Assembly (NCBI GenBank): GCA_900550105.1
Contig: URQW01000122.1
Location: 1-7,112, forward strand
DNA length: 7,112 nt
DNA from: an uncultured Pelosinus sp.
GTDB lineage: Bacteria > Bacillota > Negativicutes > UMGS1260
Direction: 5' to 3'
Below, piece after piece: positions 1-5,774 of the stretch. Both the position numbers and the translations under genes were made by a program. The first letter of the stretch is position 1, and every line of letters starts with the position of its first letter. The notes beneath the pieces were generated by a model. It was given only the letters and a program-made list of their open reading frames with translations. It did not search any database and was not told the origin of the DNA.

Positions 1-1
1 G

Positions 2-1237
2 ATTTTAACAGCTTTCTATGAGTATCTTGCGTCACGCCATTTGTTATACGATTGGCAAGATATTCTTACAGCGTCACAAGAAATTGCCGGTGGGGAAGAA
101 TTACACCGTCATAAGACGATTTTTGATGGTATCTCCGCGCTGGAAGGGGAAGAAAACTTTTCAGCGTTAGAGCAAAAGCCGCAAACGGAAGAAGAATTTG
201 CTTACCGCATTACGGCTGCTGTGGAAAGCCTTATGAACAAGTTGGGAACATATTTTCAGCAGAATATGTTTATGAATGATTTTGAAAGAGCTTTGTTTTT
301 GTATGCTGGTCCGTTTGAAAGTGTCCCAGAAGAAGAATACCATGAATTCTGGCTTGGCTTTTGGGACTATTTTTTGTTTGATTACCACTTGCTTGATAGT
401 GATGCTACGCCGCTGCGATTTTTTACTAAGGGAAAGAATTTGAACTTGTCGCGGGAAGAAAAACAACTCCTACAGGAACTCTTAAAAGCTCGATATACCG
501 TATTTTATATTAGCCGAATTATTGATGAGAACTTTGTAGAGTGTGTAAATTTATTTACGGAAGAAGTTTTTCGACTGCCTCAACCTGATTTTGAGTATAA
601 GAAAATCAAAAAGTTACTCTTTTTCGGACATGTTTTTTCCGGGGAAATGACTTTGATTAATTATGTTGCTAGTATTGAAGTGAGCCCCAATTTAAAGCGC
701 CGCATCAAGGAAGAGATTATCCGGCAAAAGGATATTTTTACGATTAAGCAACCGGATGCAACCTGGGATGATTTTTTTGCTCGCCATGCGCTAAATATAA
801 AATATACTGTTGATGTTTTATTATCGCTGGCCAAGGTGAATGTAACACCATTTCAAATCTTGCAGCGTCAGTATAAACAGAGCGAATTGCCAGCACGGCA
901 AGATGGTGTCTCTGACTCTATAAAAAGAATATTGCCTGCTTACGGTTTTTCGTTGTATGACATAAGTATGGCACAGAAACTTTGGGCGGATTATGCTCAT
1001 TTTTCTGTGGCAAAAGTACGGGATGAACGCTTGTGGGCGGCGGCTGTTGCTTATGTTTATAGCAAAATGAATGGCCATAAACGAATTATGGCCACGCGAC
1101 TTGCTGATGAATTGGAGCAGACAAGTGCTAGTATTTATGCCTGCGCCAATAAAATTAAAAAAGTATTGGAGTTAGAAGAGTTTGATCCTCGTTATTTAAG
1201 CGAAGAAGGATTTGTGTTTTTATTATTAAAAAGTTAA
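2..1237 (+). CDS. Uncharacterised protein with DUF6398-like C-terminal domain (5'-truncated)
   Basis: I do not recognise a full-length family. The reading frame is open to the left edge: codons before the TTG at 41 read ILTAFYEYLASRH, with no stop and no clear ribosome binding site. The TTG is therefore probably internal and the true start lies outside the window; 411 residues are visible. The protein looks soluble and largely helical, rich in charged and aromatic residues, with no obvious signal peptide or membrane segment. The last ~85 residues (DERLWAAAVAYVYSKMNG, then TRLADELEQTSASIYACANKIKKVL and FDPRY) resemble DUF6398. In that domain a WAAAI-type helix precedes an HTH-like segment, and such domains often occur in proteins that also carry SEC-C motifs. 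No SEC-C motif is visible here, but the N-terminus is missing. The gene ends 16 nt before the convergent radical SAM gene. The coding call is solid; the domain call is from memory of family patterns. Confidence 0.8.
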   Translation: MLTAFYEYLASRHLLYDWQDILTASQEIAGGEELHRHKTIFDGISALEGEENFSALEQKPQTEEEFAYRITAAVESLMNKLGTYFQQNMFMNDFERALFLYAGPFESVPEEEYHEFWLGFWDYFLFDYHLLDSDATPLRFFTKGKNLNLSREEKQLLQELLKARYTVFYISRIIDENFVECVNLFTEEVFRLPQPDFEYKKIKKLLFFGHVFSGEMTLINYVASIEVSPNLKRRIKEEIIRQKDIFTIKQPDATWDDFFARHALNIKYTVDVLLSLAKVNVTPFQILQRQYKQSELPARQDGVSDSIKRILPAYGFSLYDISMAQKLWADYAHFSVAKVRDERLWAAAVAYVYSKMNGHKRIMATRLADELEQTSASIYACANKIKKVLELEEFDPRYLSEEGFVFLLLKS

Positions 1238-1253
1238 TGGGTTCAGGTTTGGT

Positions 1254-2144
1254 TTAAAAGCGGCCTGTATCATTAAATTTAGGTAATGTACGATCTTGAA
1301 ACTGTTCGACCATGGCTTTTGCTGTGGCGAGCAGTTTTTCTTTGTCTTCTGGTAGGGTACCGGCTAATGGCAGCAGGTTTGATACGTGATTGCTACGGAA
1401 AATACAGGGACGTTTTACGTCGATGTGTTCGAGCATAAGGGCAAGCTCCGTCATAAGCTCAGAAGGACTTAGCATGGTAAACTTGCCAGCTTCAGCAAGT
1501 GCTCTTAATTCGGTTCCCTCATGAAGCATCAGCGTCAGCGCACTTAGCATGGTAGGTTCAATAGCACTGACTACTGCAGCTGTGTGAATCGCATGTTCAC
1601 GAGAGCGTTCAATCCCCCCGGCGCCGAGAATGACCATCATCGACAATTTTAAACCAGAGGCCACTACCTTTTGGCCAGCTTGTATCATTTCTGAAGGCGT
1701 AGCTCCTTTACCAAGCAGCGCTAGGACTGCTTCATCGCCACTTTCGAGACCGAGGTAAATGATTTTTAATCCGGCTGCTTTTAAGGTTGCTAACTCTTCT
1801 GGGGTTTTGCGTAAAATATCCTGTGGACCGCCGTATAGAGTAATTCGTGTTAAATGCGGAAAAGATTCATGGAGCCAACCCATAATAGTCAGGAGTCGTT
1901 CTGTCGGCAGAACCAAGGCATTGCCATCTGCTAGAAAAATTCGGCGAGTTGTCGGAAATTCTCTGGCCGCCTGCTCGATAAGATGTTTTACTTCCTCTAA
2001 TGGGCGGGGACGAAATTGCACGGAACGATACATACTGCAAAAAGTGCAGCGATTATGAGAACAGCCGATCGTAACGCGTAAAATCAGACTGCGCGCCTCA
2101 CTGGGGGGGCGAAATACCATTCCTTCTGCCGGATCAAAGTACAT
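1254..2144 (-). CDS. Radical SAM protein with CX4CX2C cluster motif
   Basis: This is a 296-residue radical SAM enzyme, expected to bind a [4Fe-4S] cluster and cleave S-adenosylmethionine; its substrate is unknown. The cluster cysteines are Cys28, Cys33 and Cys36 in GCSHNRCTFCSMYR, a CX4CX2C spacing rather than the usual CX3CX2C. A LADGNAL segment (71-77) sits where the SAM-contacting strand is expected, and GLESGDEAVL (132-141) is typical of the Elp3/MiaB/HemN-like barrel. The C-terminal RSNHVSNLLPLAGTLPEDKE (250-269) matches my memory of a conserved motif in this COG1032-type family. The ATG overlaps the TAA of the upstream nadE (TAATG), with a GGGAGG site 8 nt before it, so start choice is secure and translational coupling is likely. 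The gene should be transcribed with nadE. A HemN-type annotation (coproporphyrinogen oxidase) would be an over-call, because only the general fold supports it. Confidence 0.9.
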   Translation of the reverse strand: MYFDPAEGMVFRPPSEARSLILRVTIGCSHNRCTFCSMYRSVQFRPRPLEEVKHLIEQAAREFPTTRRIFLADGNALVLPTERLLTIMGWLHESFPHLTRITLYGGPQDILRKTPEELATLKAAGLKIIYLGLESGDEAVLALLGKGATPSEMIQAGQKVVASGLKLSMMVILGAGGIERSREHAIHTAAVVSAIEPTMLSALTLMLHEGTELRALAEAGKFTMLSPSELMTELALMLEHIDVKRPCIFRSNHVSNLLPLAGTLPEDKEKLLATAKAMVEQFQDRTLPKFNDTGRF

Positions 2145-4054
2145 TAAATATTCCTCCCTTGCTGTATAAGTTCTTGTTTTAGGATTTGGTATTTTTGTGT
2201 ATAATAAGGCTGATTTTGGGCTTCACGATGATCAAAGCCAAAGGCGCGACGACTGATAGCCAGTACGGGCGGCGCTTGGATTCGTTTAGCGATTCCCATG
2301 CCAGAATAAAGATTCCACCAACGTTCTAAATCGCTAATAAAGGCGTCGGCAGTGGCAAAATGTTTTTGAATGAGGCCTTGTTTACAGCCAAGTTTGTCTT
2401 CGAGAATGCCCTGACTATACCAAAGCAGGATATCTTCTGGGGTCGCTCTCTGCCAATGCTCGACAAAGGCGCGAAAGAGGTAGTCATGGTAAGGGTAAAT
2501 AATCGGATCACCTTTGCCTTCATCTACAGACTGATTGGCGGATAGTTCAGCACTGGGAACGAGTTGAATGGATTCTTGGGGAATTACTTCGCGTTCATAA
2601 ACAGAATCATTTAGGTAGCGAGCTAGCTCATAAACCTGATGTTTCCATAAGTCGGCAGTTGCAGCTAAACAGCCGGCTTCATCGCCATAAAGCGTACAGT
2701 AACCGACGGTCATTTCACTTTTATTGGCATTACAGGTAAAGGCCCCGCCAAAGGCGGCCGCTACTCCGGCTAAAAGACGTGAGGAACGGTCGCGGGCCTG
2801 GATATTTTCTTTTACAAGATCGGTTAAGGTAAGATACTGTGTTTTAGAATCAGAAAAATGATAGATAGGCGTTGTGGTAAGCTGGTTGATTGTATGCTGA
2901 ACAGCTTCTTCAATAGGGAGAACGCCATAATGGCAGCCGAGATTTTTAGCTAGTTTTTCGGCAGCCGAGATTGTTGTCTGTGAATTATAGCGACTGGGCA
3001 TATTAACAAGCAAAATATGATCGGCGCCTAGAATGCGACTATAGAGTGCGGCATTCACGGCGGAGTCAATACCACCAGAAATGCCGATTACAATTTTATT
3101 TATTCCTGTCTGAATTAAAAATTTTTTCATGCCGTATTGAAGAGCATTATAGATTGTTTCAATTGTGCTGTCATCTTGGGGTTGTACTGGCTTGCTACAA
3201 TTCAACTCAAACTGGTCGTCAAAGGTGACGCATTCGAGTGTTTCTAAAAAGGAGTTACAGCTATGTTGTATTTGCCCTTCTTTGTTATAGACGGTACTAT
3301 AGCCATCAAAAGTATAAATTGTTTTGCCGTTGTTTTGCATACCTACAGCATTTACATAAATGAGTGGTACAGAGGCTGCTTTCACTTGTGCCGAGAAGAG
3401 ACGATTTCGCTTATTGTTTTTGCCTGCCGTAAAGGGGGAACTGGAAATGTTGATAAAAAAGTCGGTAGTTGCTGTAGCTGTTTGCGCTAGCGGTTTTATC
3501 GAATAATCATCAGACCAACCGTCCTCGCAGATTAAGCAGCCAATATGATAGGTCTTATCTTTCATCGTAACTGGTAATGGTTTGAGGAAGTTTTCGATGG
3601 GTTCGCCAAAATCACAAGCGAGTTCCTGAAGGCTATAAAAGTGGCGCGAATCATCAAACTCGCGATAGTTAGGTAGCAATGTTTTAATACGGAAGGGATA
3701 GGGAAAAGCAGGATCTTTGACAAATCTCCCATTTTGCGCGGTAAAAAAGGCGTTATATTTGCGGTAGCGACCGTCATGATTTTTCTGATTCCAGTCCATT
3801 GCAATATTGCCGAACATCACTGTAATATCTTGCGCTGCCTGGGCAATTTGTCTTCCGTAGTCTTCGCAATCTTTCAAAAAGGCTTTTTGCTCCCAAAGAT
3901 CGCCTAGTAAATAACCGGGAATTGCCATTTCGGGAAACACAATTAAATCAGCGTGCTGTTGCTTGGCTTTATTTATCATGTGAAGCATTGTTTGTGTATT
4001 TAAATCAGGTCGGCCAGGAATGACTTCCATTTGGCCAAGTGCGACAGTTAGCAA
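2144..4054 (-). CDS. nadE: Glutamine-dependent NAD+ synthetase
   Basis: This enzyme carries out the last step of NAD+ synthesis: deamido-NAD+ (NaAD), ATP and glutamine give NAD+, AMP, PPi and glutamate in the cytoplasm. The 636 residues match the usual two-domain form. Residues 1 to about 285 are a nitrilase-type glutaminase with the expected Glu42 (FPEMAIPGY), Lys124 (KTLLPNYREFDD) and Cys176 (GCLICEDGW) triad, which frees ammonia. Residues from about 295 are the synthetase domain, with the ATP-pyrophosphatase P-loop SGGIDS at 326-331, NKSEMTVGYCTLYGD at 444-458, and a typical C-terminus QAPPVLAISRRAFGFDHRE. All catalytic residues are present and the frame is intact. Translation appears to begin at TTG (4052-4054), since GAGGTG lies 8 nt upstream and no in-frame ATG precedes it; MLTVALGQMEVIPG fits a family N-terminus. 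It is first in an operon with the radical SAM gene and divergent from the small gene at 4273. Confidence 0.96.
   Translation of the reverse strand: MLTVALGQMEVIPGRPDLNTQTMLHMINKAKQQHADLIVFPEMAIPGYLLGDLWEQKAFLKDCEDYGRQIAQAAQDITVMFGNIAMDWNQKNHDGRYRKYNAFFTAQNGRFVKDPAFPYPFRIKTLLPNYREFDDSRHFYSLQELACDFGEPIENFLKPLPVTMKDKTYHIGCLICEDGWSDDYSIKPLAQTATATTDFFINISSSPFTAGKNNKRNRLFSAQVKAASVPLIYVNAVGMQNNGKTIYTFDGYSTVYNKEGQIQHSCNSFLETLECVTFDDQFELNCSKPVQPQDDSTIETIYNALQYGMKKFLIQTGINKIVIGISGGIDSAVNAALYSRILGADHILLVNMPSRYNSQTTISAAEKLAKNLGCHYGVLPIEEAVQHTINQLTTTPIYHFSDSKTQYLTLTDLVKENIQARDRSSRLLAGVAAAFGGAFTCNANKSEMTVGYCTLYGDEAGCLAATADLWKHQVYELARYLNDSVYEREVIPQESIQLVPSAELSANQSVDEGKGDPIIYPYHDYLFRAFVEHWQRATPEDILLWYSQGILEDKLGCKQGLIQKHFATADAFISDLERWWNLYSGMGIAKRIQAPPVLAISRRAFGFDHREAQNQPYYTQKYQILKQELIQQGRNI
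2153..2158 (-). promoter_or_regulatory. Ribosome binding site of the radical SAM gene, inside nadE
   Basis: The minus strand reads GGGAGG, 8 nt before the ATG at 2142-2144. It lies in the last codons of nadE, whose TAA shares a base with the ATG. A ribosome ending nadE could re-initiate directly, which would couple the two products. Confidence 0.85.
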
Positions 4055-4062
4055 AATAGTGA

Positions 4063-4068
4063 CACCTC
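4063..4068 (-). promoter_or_regulatory. Ribosome binding site that fixes the nadE TTG start
   Basis: The minus strand reads GAGGTG, 8 nt before the TTG at 4052-4054. Neighbouring in-frame codons upstream (ATT, ACT, GTC) are not better starts, so this site decides the unusual TTG initiation. Confidence 0.75.
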
Positions 4069-4105
4069 TTTAAAAGTTTTCTTACCATTTCTCTATATTT
4101 CCCGT

Positions 4106-4185
4106 TATGTCCTGTTTGTTTCACCTTTTTTATAAAGTTTTCGTCACTTTTCTCTTTTTTTGCAGGAGATTTTAAACAGGATATA
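4106..4185. repeat. Inverted repeat, possible operator pair (TATRTCCTGTTT)
   Basis: The left arm, TATGTCCTGTTT (4106-4117), and the reverse complement of the right arm, TATATCCTGTTT (4174-4185), agree at 11 of 12 positions, with centres 68 nt apart. The long spacing argues against a simple RNA hairpin and fits two sites for one DNA-binding protein on opposite strands. The right arm overlaps the candidate rightward -10 hexamer. The regulator is unknown and chance similarity in A/T-rich DNA is possible. Confidence 0.4.
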
Positions 4186-4187
4186 AA
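4159..4187 (+). promoter_or_regulatory. Candidate sigma-A promoter for the gene at 4273
   Basis: TTTGCA (4159-4164) and TATAAA (4182-4187) are separated by 17 nt. They match the -35 and -10 consensus at 4 of 6 and 5 of 6 bases. Transcription would start near 4194, giving a leader of roughly 80 nt before the ATG. This is a consensus match only. Confidence 0.4.
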
Positions 4188-4198
4188 ATATGTAACAA
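4170..4198 (-). promoter_or_regulatory. Weak candidate promoter for the nadE operon
   Basis: On the minus strand TTGTTA (4193-4198) is followed after 17 nt by TTAAAA (4170-4175). The -35 is fair but the -10 matches only 3 of 6 bases. It overlaps the rightward candidate promoter, so the two could not easily be occupied together. A different nadE promoter nearer the gene cannot be excluded. Confidence 0.2.
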
Positions 4199-4272
4199 TT
4201 AAGTTCTATATGCGTTTAACTTCATCAGGCCTAGTTACTTTAGGATAGTAGAAGCGGAAAGGCGGAGGAATT

Positions 4273-4533
4273 ATGGAAAATTGCTCAATGATTATGGCGA
4301 TTTTACAGGAAAATCGTGTTGAAACAGCTAAGGCAGTGCAGGATGTACTTACAAAATACGGCTGTTTTATCAGAGTCAGGCTGGGAATTCACGATTCAGC
4401 AGTTGATCAATGTAGCAATAGTGGTATGATTCTCTTACAGCTTTGCGGTGAAAATCTTCCGGCTTCGGAAATGGAGCAGGAGCTTCAGTCAATTCCTTAT
4501 GTAAAGGTCAGGTATATGAAACTTGATTTTTGA
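4273..4533 (+). CDS. Small ACT-like protein, TM1266-type regulator family (tentative)
   Basis: This 86-residue soluble protein has the alternating strand and helix pattern of a small ferredoxin-like (ACT or NikR C-terminal) fold: MIMAILQENR, then a helix AKAVQDVLTKYG, CFIRVRLGIHD, GMILLQLCGE, a helix ASEMEQELQSI, and YVKVRYMKL. The order YG-x2-I-x2-R-x-GI followed by a hydrophobic strand and a final V-K-V strand resembles the TM1266 family, named as iron-only hydrogenase system regulators. No hydrogenase gene lies nearby, so that role is not supported by context. It carries four cysteines (4, 31, 47, 58) and His40, enough for metal or redox sensing, though nothing shows this directly. The start is secure: GGAGG lies 4 nt before ATG in GGAGGAATTATG. 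It has its own divergent upstream region and a hairpin after the stop, so it is probably a monocistronic unit. Family assignment is moderate. Confidence 0.85.
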   Translation: MENCSMIMAILQENRVETAKAVQDVLTKYGCFIRVRLGIHDSAVDQCSNSGMILLQLCGENLPASEMEQELQSIPYVKVRYMKLDF

Positions 4534-4569
4534 AGTAATTGAGCGCGGGAAGCCGCGCTCCTACTTTTA
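4533..4569 (+). terminator. Hairpin terminator after the ACT-like gene
   Basis: GAGCGCGG (4541-4548) and CCGCGCTC (4553-4560) form a perfect 8-bp GC-rich stem around the loop GAAG. An outer AAGTA/TACTT pairing (4533-4537 with 4562-4566) extends it past a small bulge. The T-tract after it is short and broken (CTACTTTTA), so termination may be partial, with read-through into the next gene. Confidence 0.75.
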
Positions 4570-4590
4570 CCTGTTATGAGTAGTCAATAA

Positions 4591-4594
4591 GGAG
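4591..4594 (+). promoter_or_regulatory. Distant ribosome binding site of the YbaK gene
   Basis: GGAG in AATAAGGAGATTATAG is the only purine-rich site before the ATG at 4609, but the spacing is 14 nt, longer than the usual 5-9. An in-frame TAA at 4588-4590 and no ATG, GTG or TTG between it and 4609 rule out a longer protein, so initiation may be modest. Confidence 0.5.
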
Positions 4595-4608
4595 ATTATA
4601 GTAGTACG

Positions 4609-5109
4609 ATGAAAAAAACAAATGCGGCTCGTATTTTAGATTCTTTACACATTTCTTACGAAATCAAAGAATATGAAGTAGACGAAAATGATCTGGGGGC
4701 GCAGCATGTGGCAGAACTTGTACAAATGCCTGTCAACCAGGTCTTTAAAACCCTTGTAGCAAAGGGCGATAAACAAGGAATCTTGATGGCTGTTGTGCCT
4801 GGCGGCGCAGAACTGAATTTAAAGGCGCTGGCTACAGCCAGTCAAAATAAAAAGGTAGAGCTTGTTGCGCTAAAGGATGTACTGCCGCTCACTGGTTATG
4901 TGCGTGGGGGAGTTTCCCCGTTAGGGGCGAAAAAAAAGTATCCCGTATATATTGATGATAGCTGTCTTGTTTGGCCAGCTCTTTCAATCAGTGCGGGTCA
5001 GCGGGGCGTGCAGATTTTTTTAGCGCCACAAGACTTGATTCGAGCAGTGAATGGGACCGTTTGCCCGATTGCCAGGCAGGAGGAAAAAGATGCAGATCAC
5101 AATTCATGA
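4609..5109 (+). CDS. ybaK: YbaK-family Cys-tRNA(Pro)/aminoacyl-tRNA deacylase
   Basis: The family hydrolyses mischarged tRNA in trans; YbaK itself clears Cys-tRNA(Pro), made when prolyl-tRNA synthetase uses cysteine. The protein has 166 residues, the usual size for a single freestanding editing domain. Diagnostic segments are the N-terminal KKTNAARILDSL, then DLGAQHVAE (28-36), QVFKTLVAKGD (44-54) with Lys47 at the conserved catalytic-pocket lysine position, AVVPGGAELNLKALA (61-75), TGYVRGGVSPLGAKKKYPVY (95-114) and SAGQRGVQIFLAPQDL (128-143). Nothing is missing or frameshifted. Its last 20 nt overlap the next gene, so the pair is almost certainly co-transcribed and likely coupled. Substrate is inferred from family membership: related YbaK/ProX/EbsC branches differ in specificity (Cys, Ala or others), and sequence alone does not settle which tRNA is used. 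Confidence 0.93.
   Translation: MKKTNAARILDSLHISYEIKEYEVDENDLGAQHVAELVQMPVNQVFKTLVAKGDKQGILMAVVPGGAELNLKALATASQNKKVELVALKDVLPLTGYVRGGVSPLGAKKKYPVYIDDSCLVWPALSISAGQRGVQIFLAPQDLIRAVNGTVCPIARQEEKDADHNS
5078..5083 (+). promoter_or_regulatory. Ribosome binding site that fixes the B3/B4 gene start
   Basis: AGGAGG lies 6 nt before the ATG at 5090. An in-frame ATG at 5051 has no comparable site and would add 13 residues translated from within the YbaK gene, so 5090 is preferred. Confidence 0.9.
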
Positions 5110-5758
5110 AAATGTAAGCCAAGTAGTGCCTCACTGTCGACTGGGTTATGCCTTGATTACCGATGTAGCAGTGAAAGGATCACCGCCGCCCTTAGCGCAG
5201 GCCTTTTTTAAACTACAGCAAGAAGCGGCTGCGGCCTATAAGATTGATTTATTGACTAAAGTGCCTCGTATTGCTGCAGTTCGCTCGATGTTCAAAAAAC
5301 TATCCTATGATCCTACTCGCTATCGTCCTGCCTCAGAAGCCTTGGTGCGGCGCGTTTTAGGCGGTAAGGGGCTCTATTATGTTAATAGTGCTGTGGATGT
5401 GAATAATTATTGCTCGCTGAAATATTTGTTGCCTTTTGGTCTTTATGATGCTGATCAGATTCACGGTGATATTGTTTATGCTAAGGCGGCATTAGGGCAG
5501 TATCAATGTATTTCCGGTCAGGAACGTCCTACGGGAAATCGACCTTTCCTTCATGATGGAGAAGGCGTTTTTGGTAACCCCACAGCTGACGCAGCGCGAA
5601 CAGCTGTAACTTTACAGACTAAGACGCTGCTTTCCGTGCTCTATGCCGATGAAGAGGTTAGCGACGAAGAGATGAAGGAAATTATTGCTTTTACCGCTAA
5701 TATGCTGGTGGAATTTAATGGTGGACAAGTTGTAGAACAAGGAATTGCGTTTGCATAA
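5090..5758 (+). CDS. Freestanding B3/B4 domain protein (PheRS beta editing-like)
   Basis: This 222-residue protein resembles the B3/B4 domain of phenylalanyl-tRNA synthetase beta subunit, which hydrolyses Tyr-tRNA(Phe), but has no synthetase parts. The core is RYRPASEALVRRVLGGKG (77-94), VNSAVDVNNYCSLKYLLPFG (98-117), YDADQIHGDIVYAKA (119-133) and a C-terminal segment with GVFGNPTADAARTAVTLQTK (159-178). The first ~70 residues contain a helix-rich lead-in (AFFKLQQEAAAAYKIDLL) common in these standalone proteins. Freestanding members (COG3382) are poorly characterised; a role in aminoacyl-tRNA proofreading or tRNA binding is inferred from the domain. It overlaps the YbaK deacylase gene by 20 nt and ends 16 nt before thrC, so all three probably share one transcript. 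The start at 5090 is chosen for its AGGAGG site. No signal peptide or membrane segment is evident. Family call is firm, biochemical role is not. Confidence 0.9.
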   Translation: MQITIHENVSQVVPHCRLGYALITDVAVKGSPPPLAQAFFKLQQEAAAAYKIDLLTKVPRIAAVRSMFKKLSYDPTRYRPASEALVRRVLGGKGLYYVNSAVDVNNYCSLKYLLPFGLYDADQIHGDIVYAKAALGQYQCISGQERPTGNRPFLHDGEGVFGNPTADAARTAVTLQTKTLLSVLYADEEVSDEEMKEIIAFTANMLVEFNGGQVVEQGIAFA

Positions 5759-5774
5759 AGGGAGGACTAAGATC

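Larger units (their letters stand above)
4055..4272. promoter_or_regulatory. Divergent A/T-rich control region between nadE and the small ACT-like gene
   Basis: This 218-nt gap should carry the promoters of both the nadE operon (leftward) and the gene at 4273 (rightward). It contains an inverted repeat (arms 4106-4117 and 4174-4185), an imperfect direct repeat (4073-4094 and 4134-4155, period 61 nt) and promoter-like hexamers. I see no coding frame, T-box or recognisable riboswitch in it. Confidence 0.7.

Noticed and set aside
41..43. TTG as the start of the first gene
   Set aside because: The frame stays open to the window edge and no ribosome binding site precedes the TTG; it is more likely an internal leucine codon.
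167..1078. Two minus-strand open frames opposite the first gene
   Set aside because: No ribosome site and no recognisable protein; composition is as expected for the antisense of a coding frame.
1238..1253. Shared terminator between the convergent genes
   Set aside because: The 16-nt gap holds no hairpin; any terminator would have to lie inside the coding ends, and I did not find one.
1759..2058. Plus-strand open frame opposite the radical SAM gene
   Set aside because: It is antisense to the cluster-binding domain and has no supporting signal.
2326..3804. Several short open frames on both strands within nadE
   Set aside because: The nadE frame is continuous with all catalytic motifs; the short frames are shadows with low-complexity or basic composition.
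4194..4272. Leader of the gene at 4273 as a riboswitch or T-box
   Set aside because: Only a very short CCTA/TAGG pairing is visible, and no conserved riboswitch or T-box element was found.
4930..4937. Run of A's in the YbaK gene as a possible slippage or programmed frameshift site
   Set aside because: It encodes the expected KKK of the family motif GAKKKYP, and the frame is intact on both sides.
5051..5089. Longer B3/B4 protein starting at ATG 5051
   Set aside because: There is no ribosome site there, while AGGAGG sits at ideal distance from the ATG at 5090.
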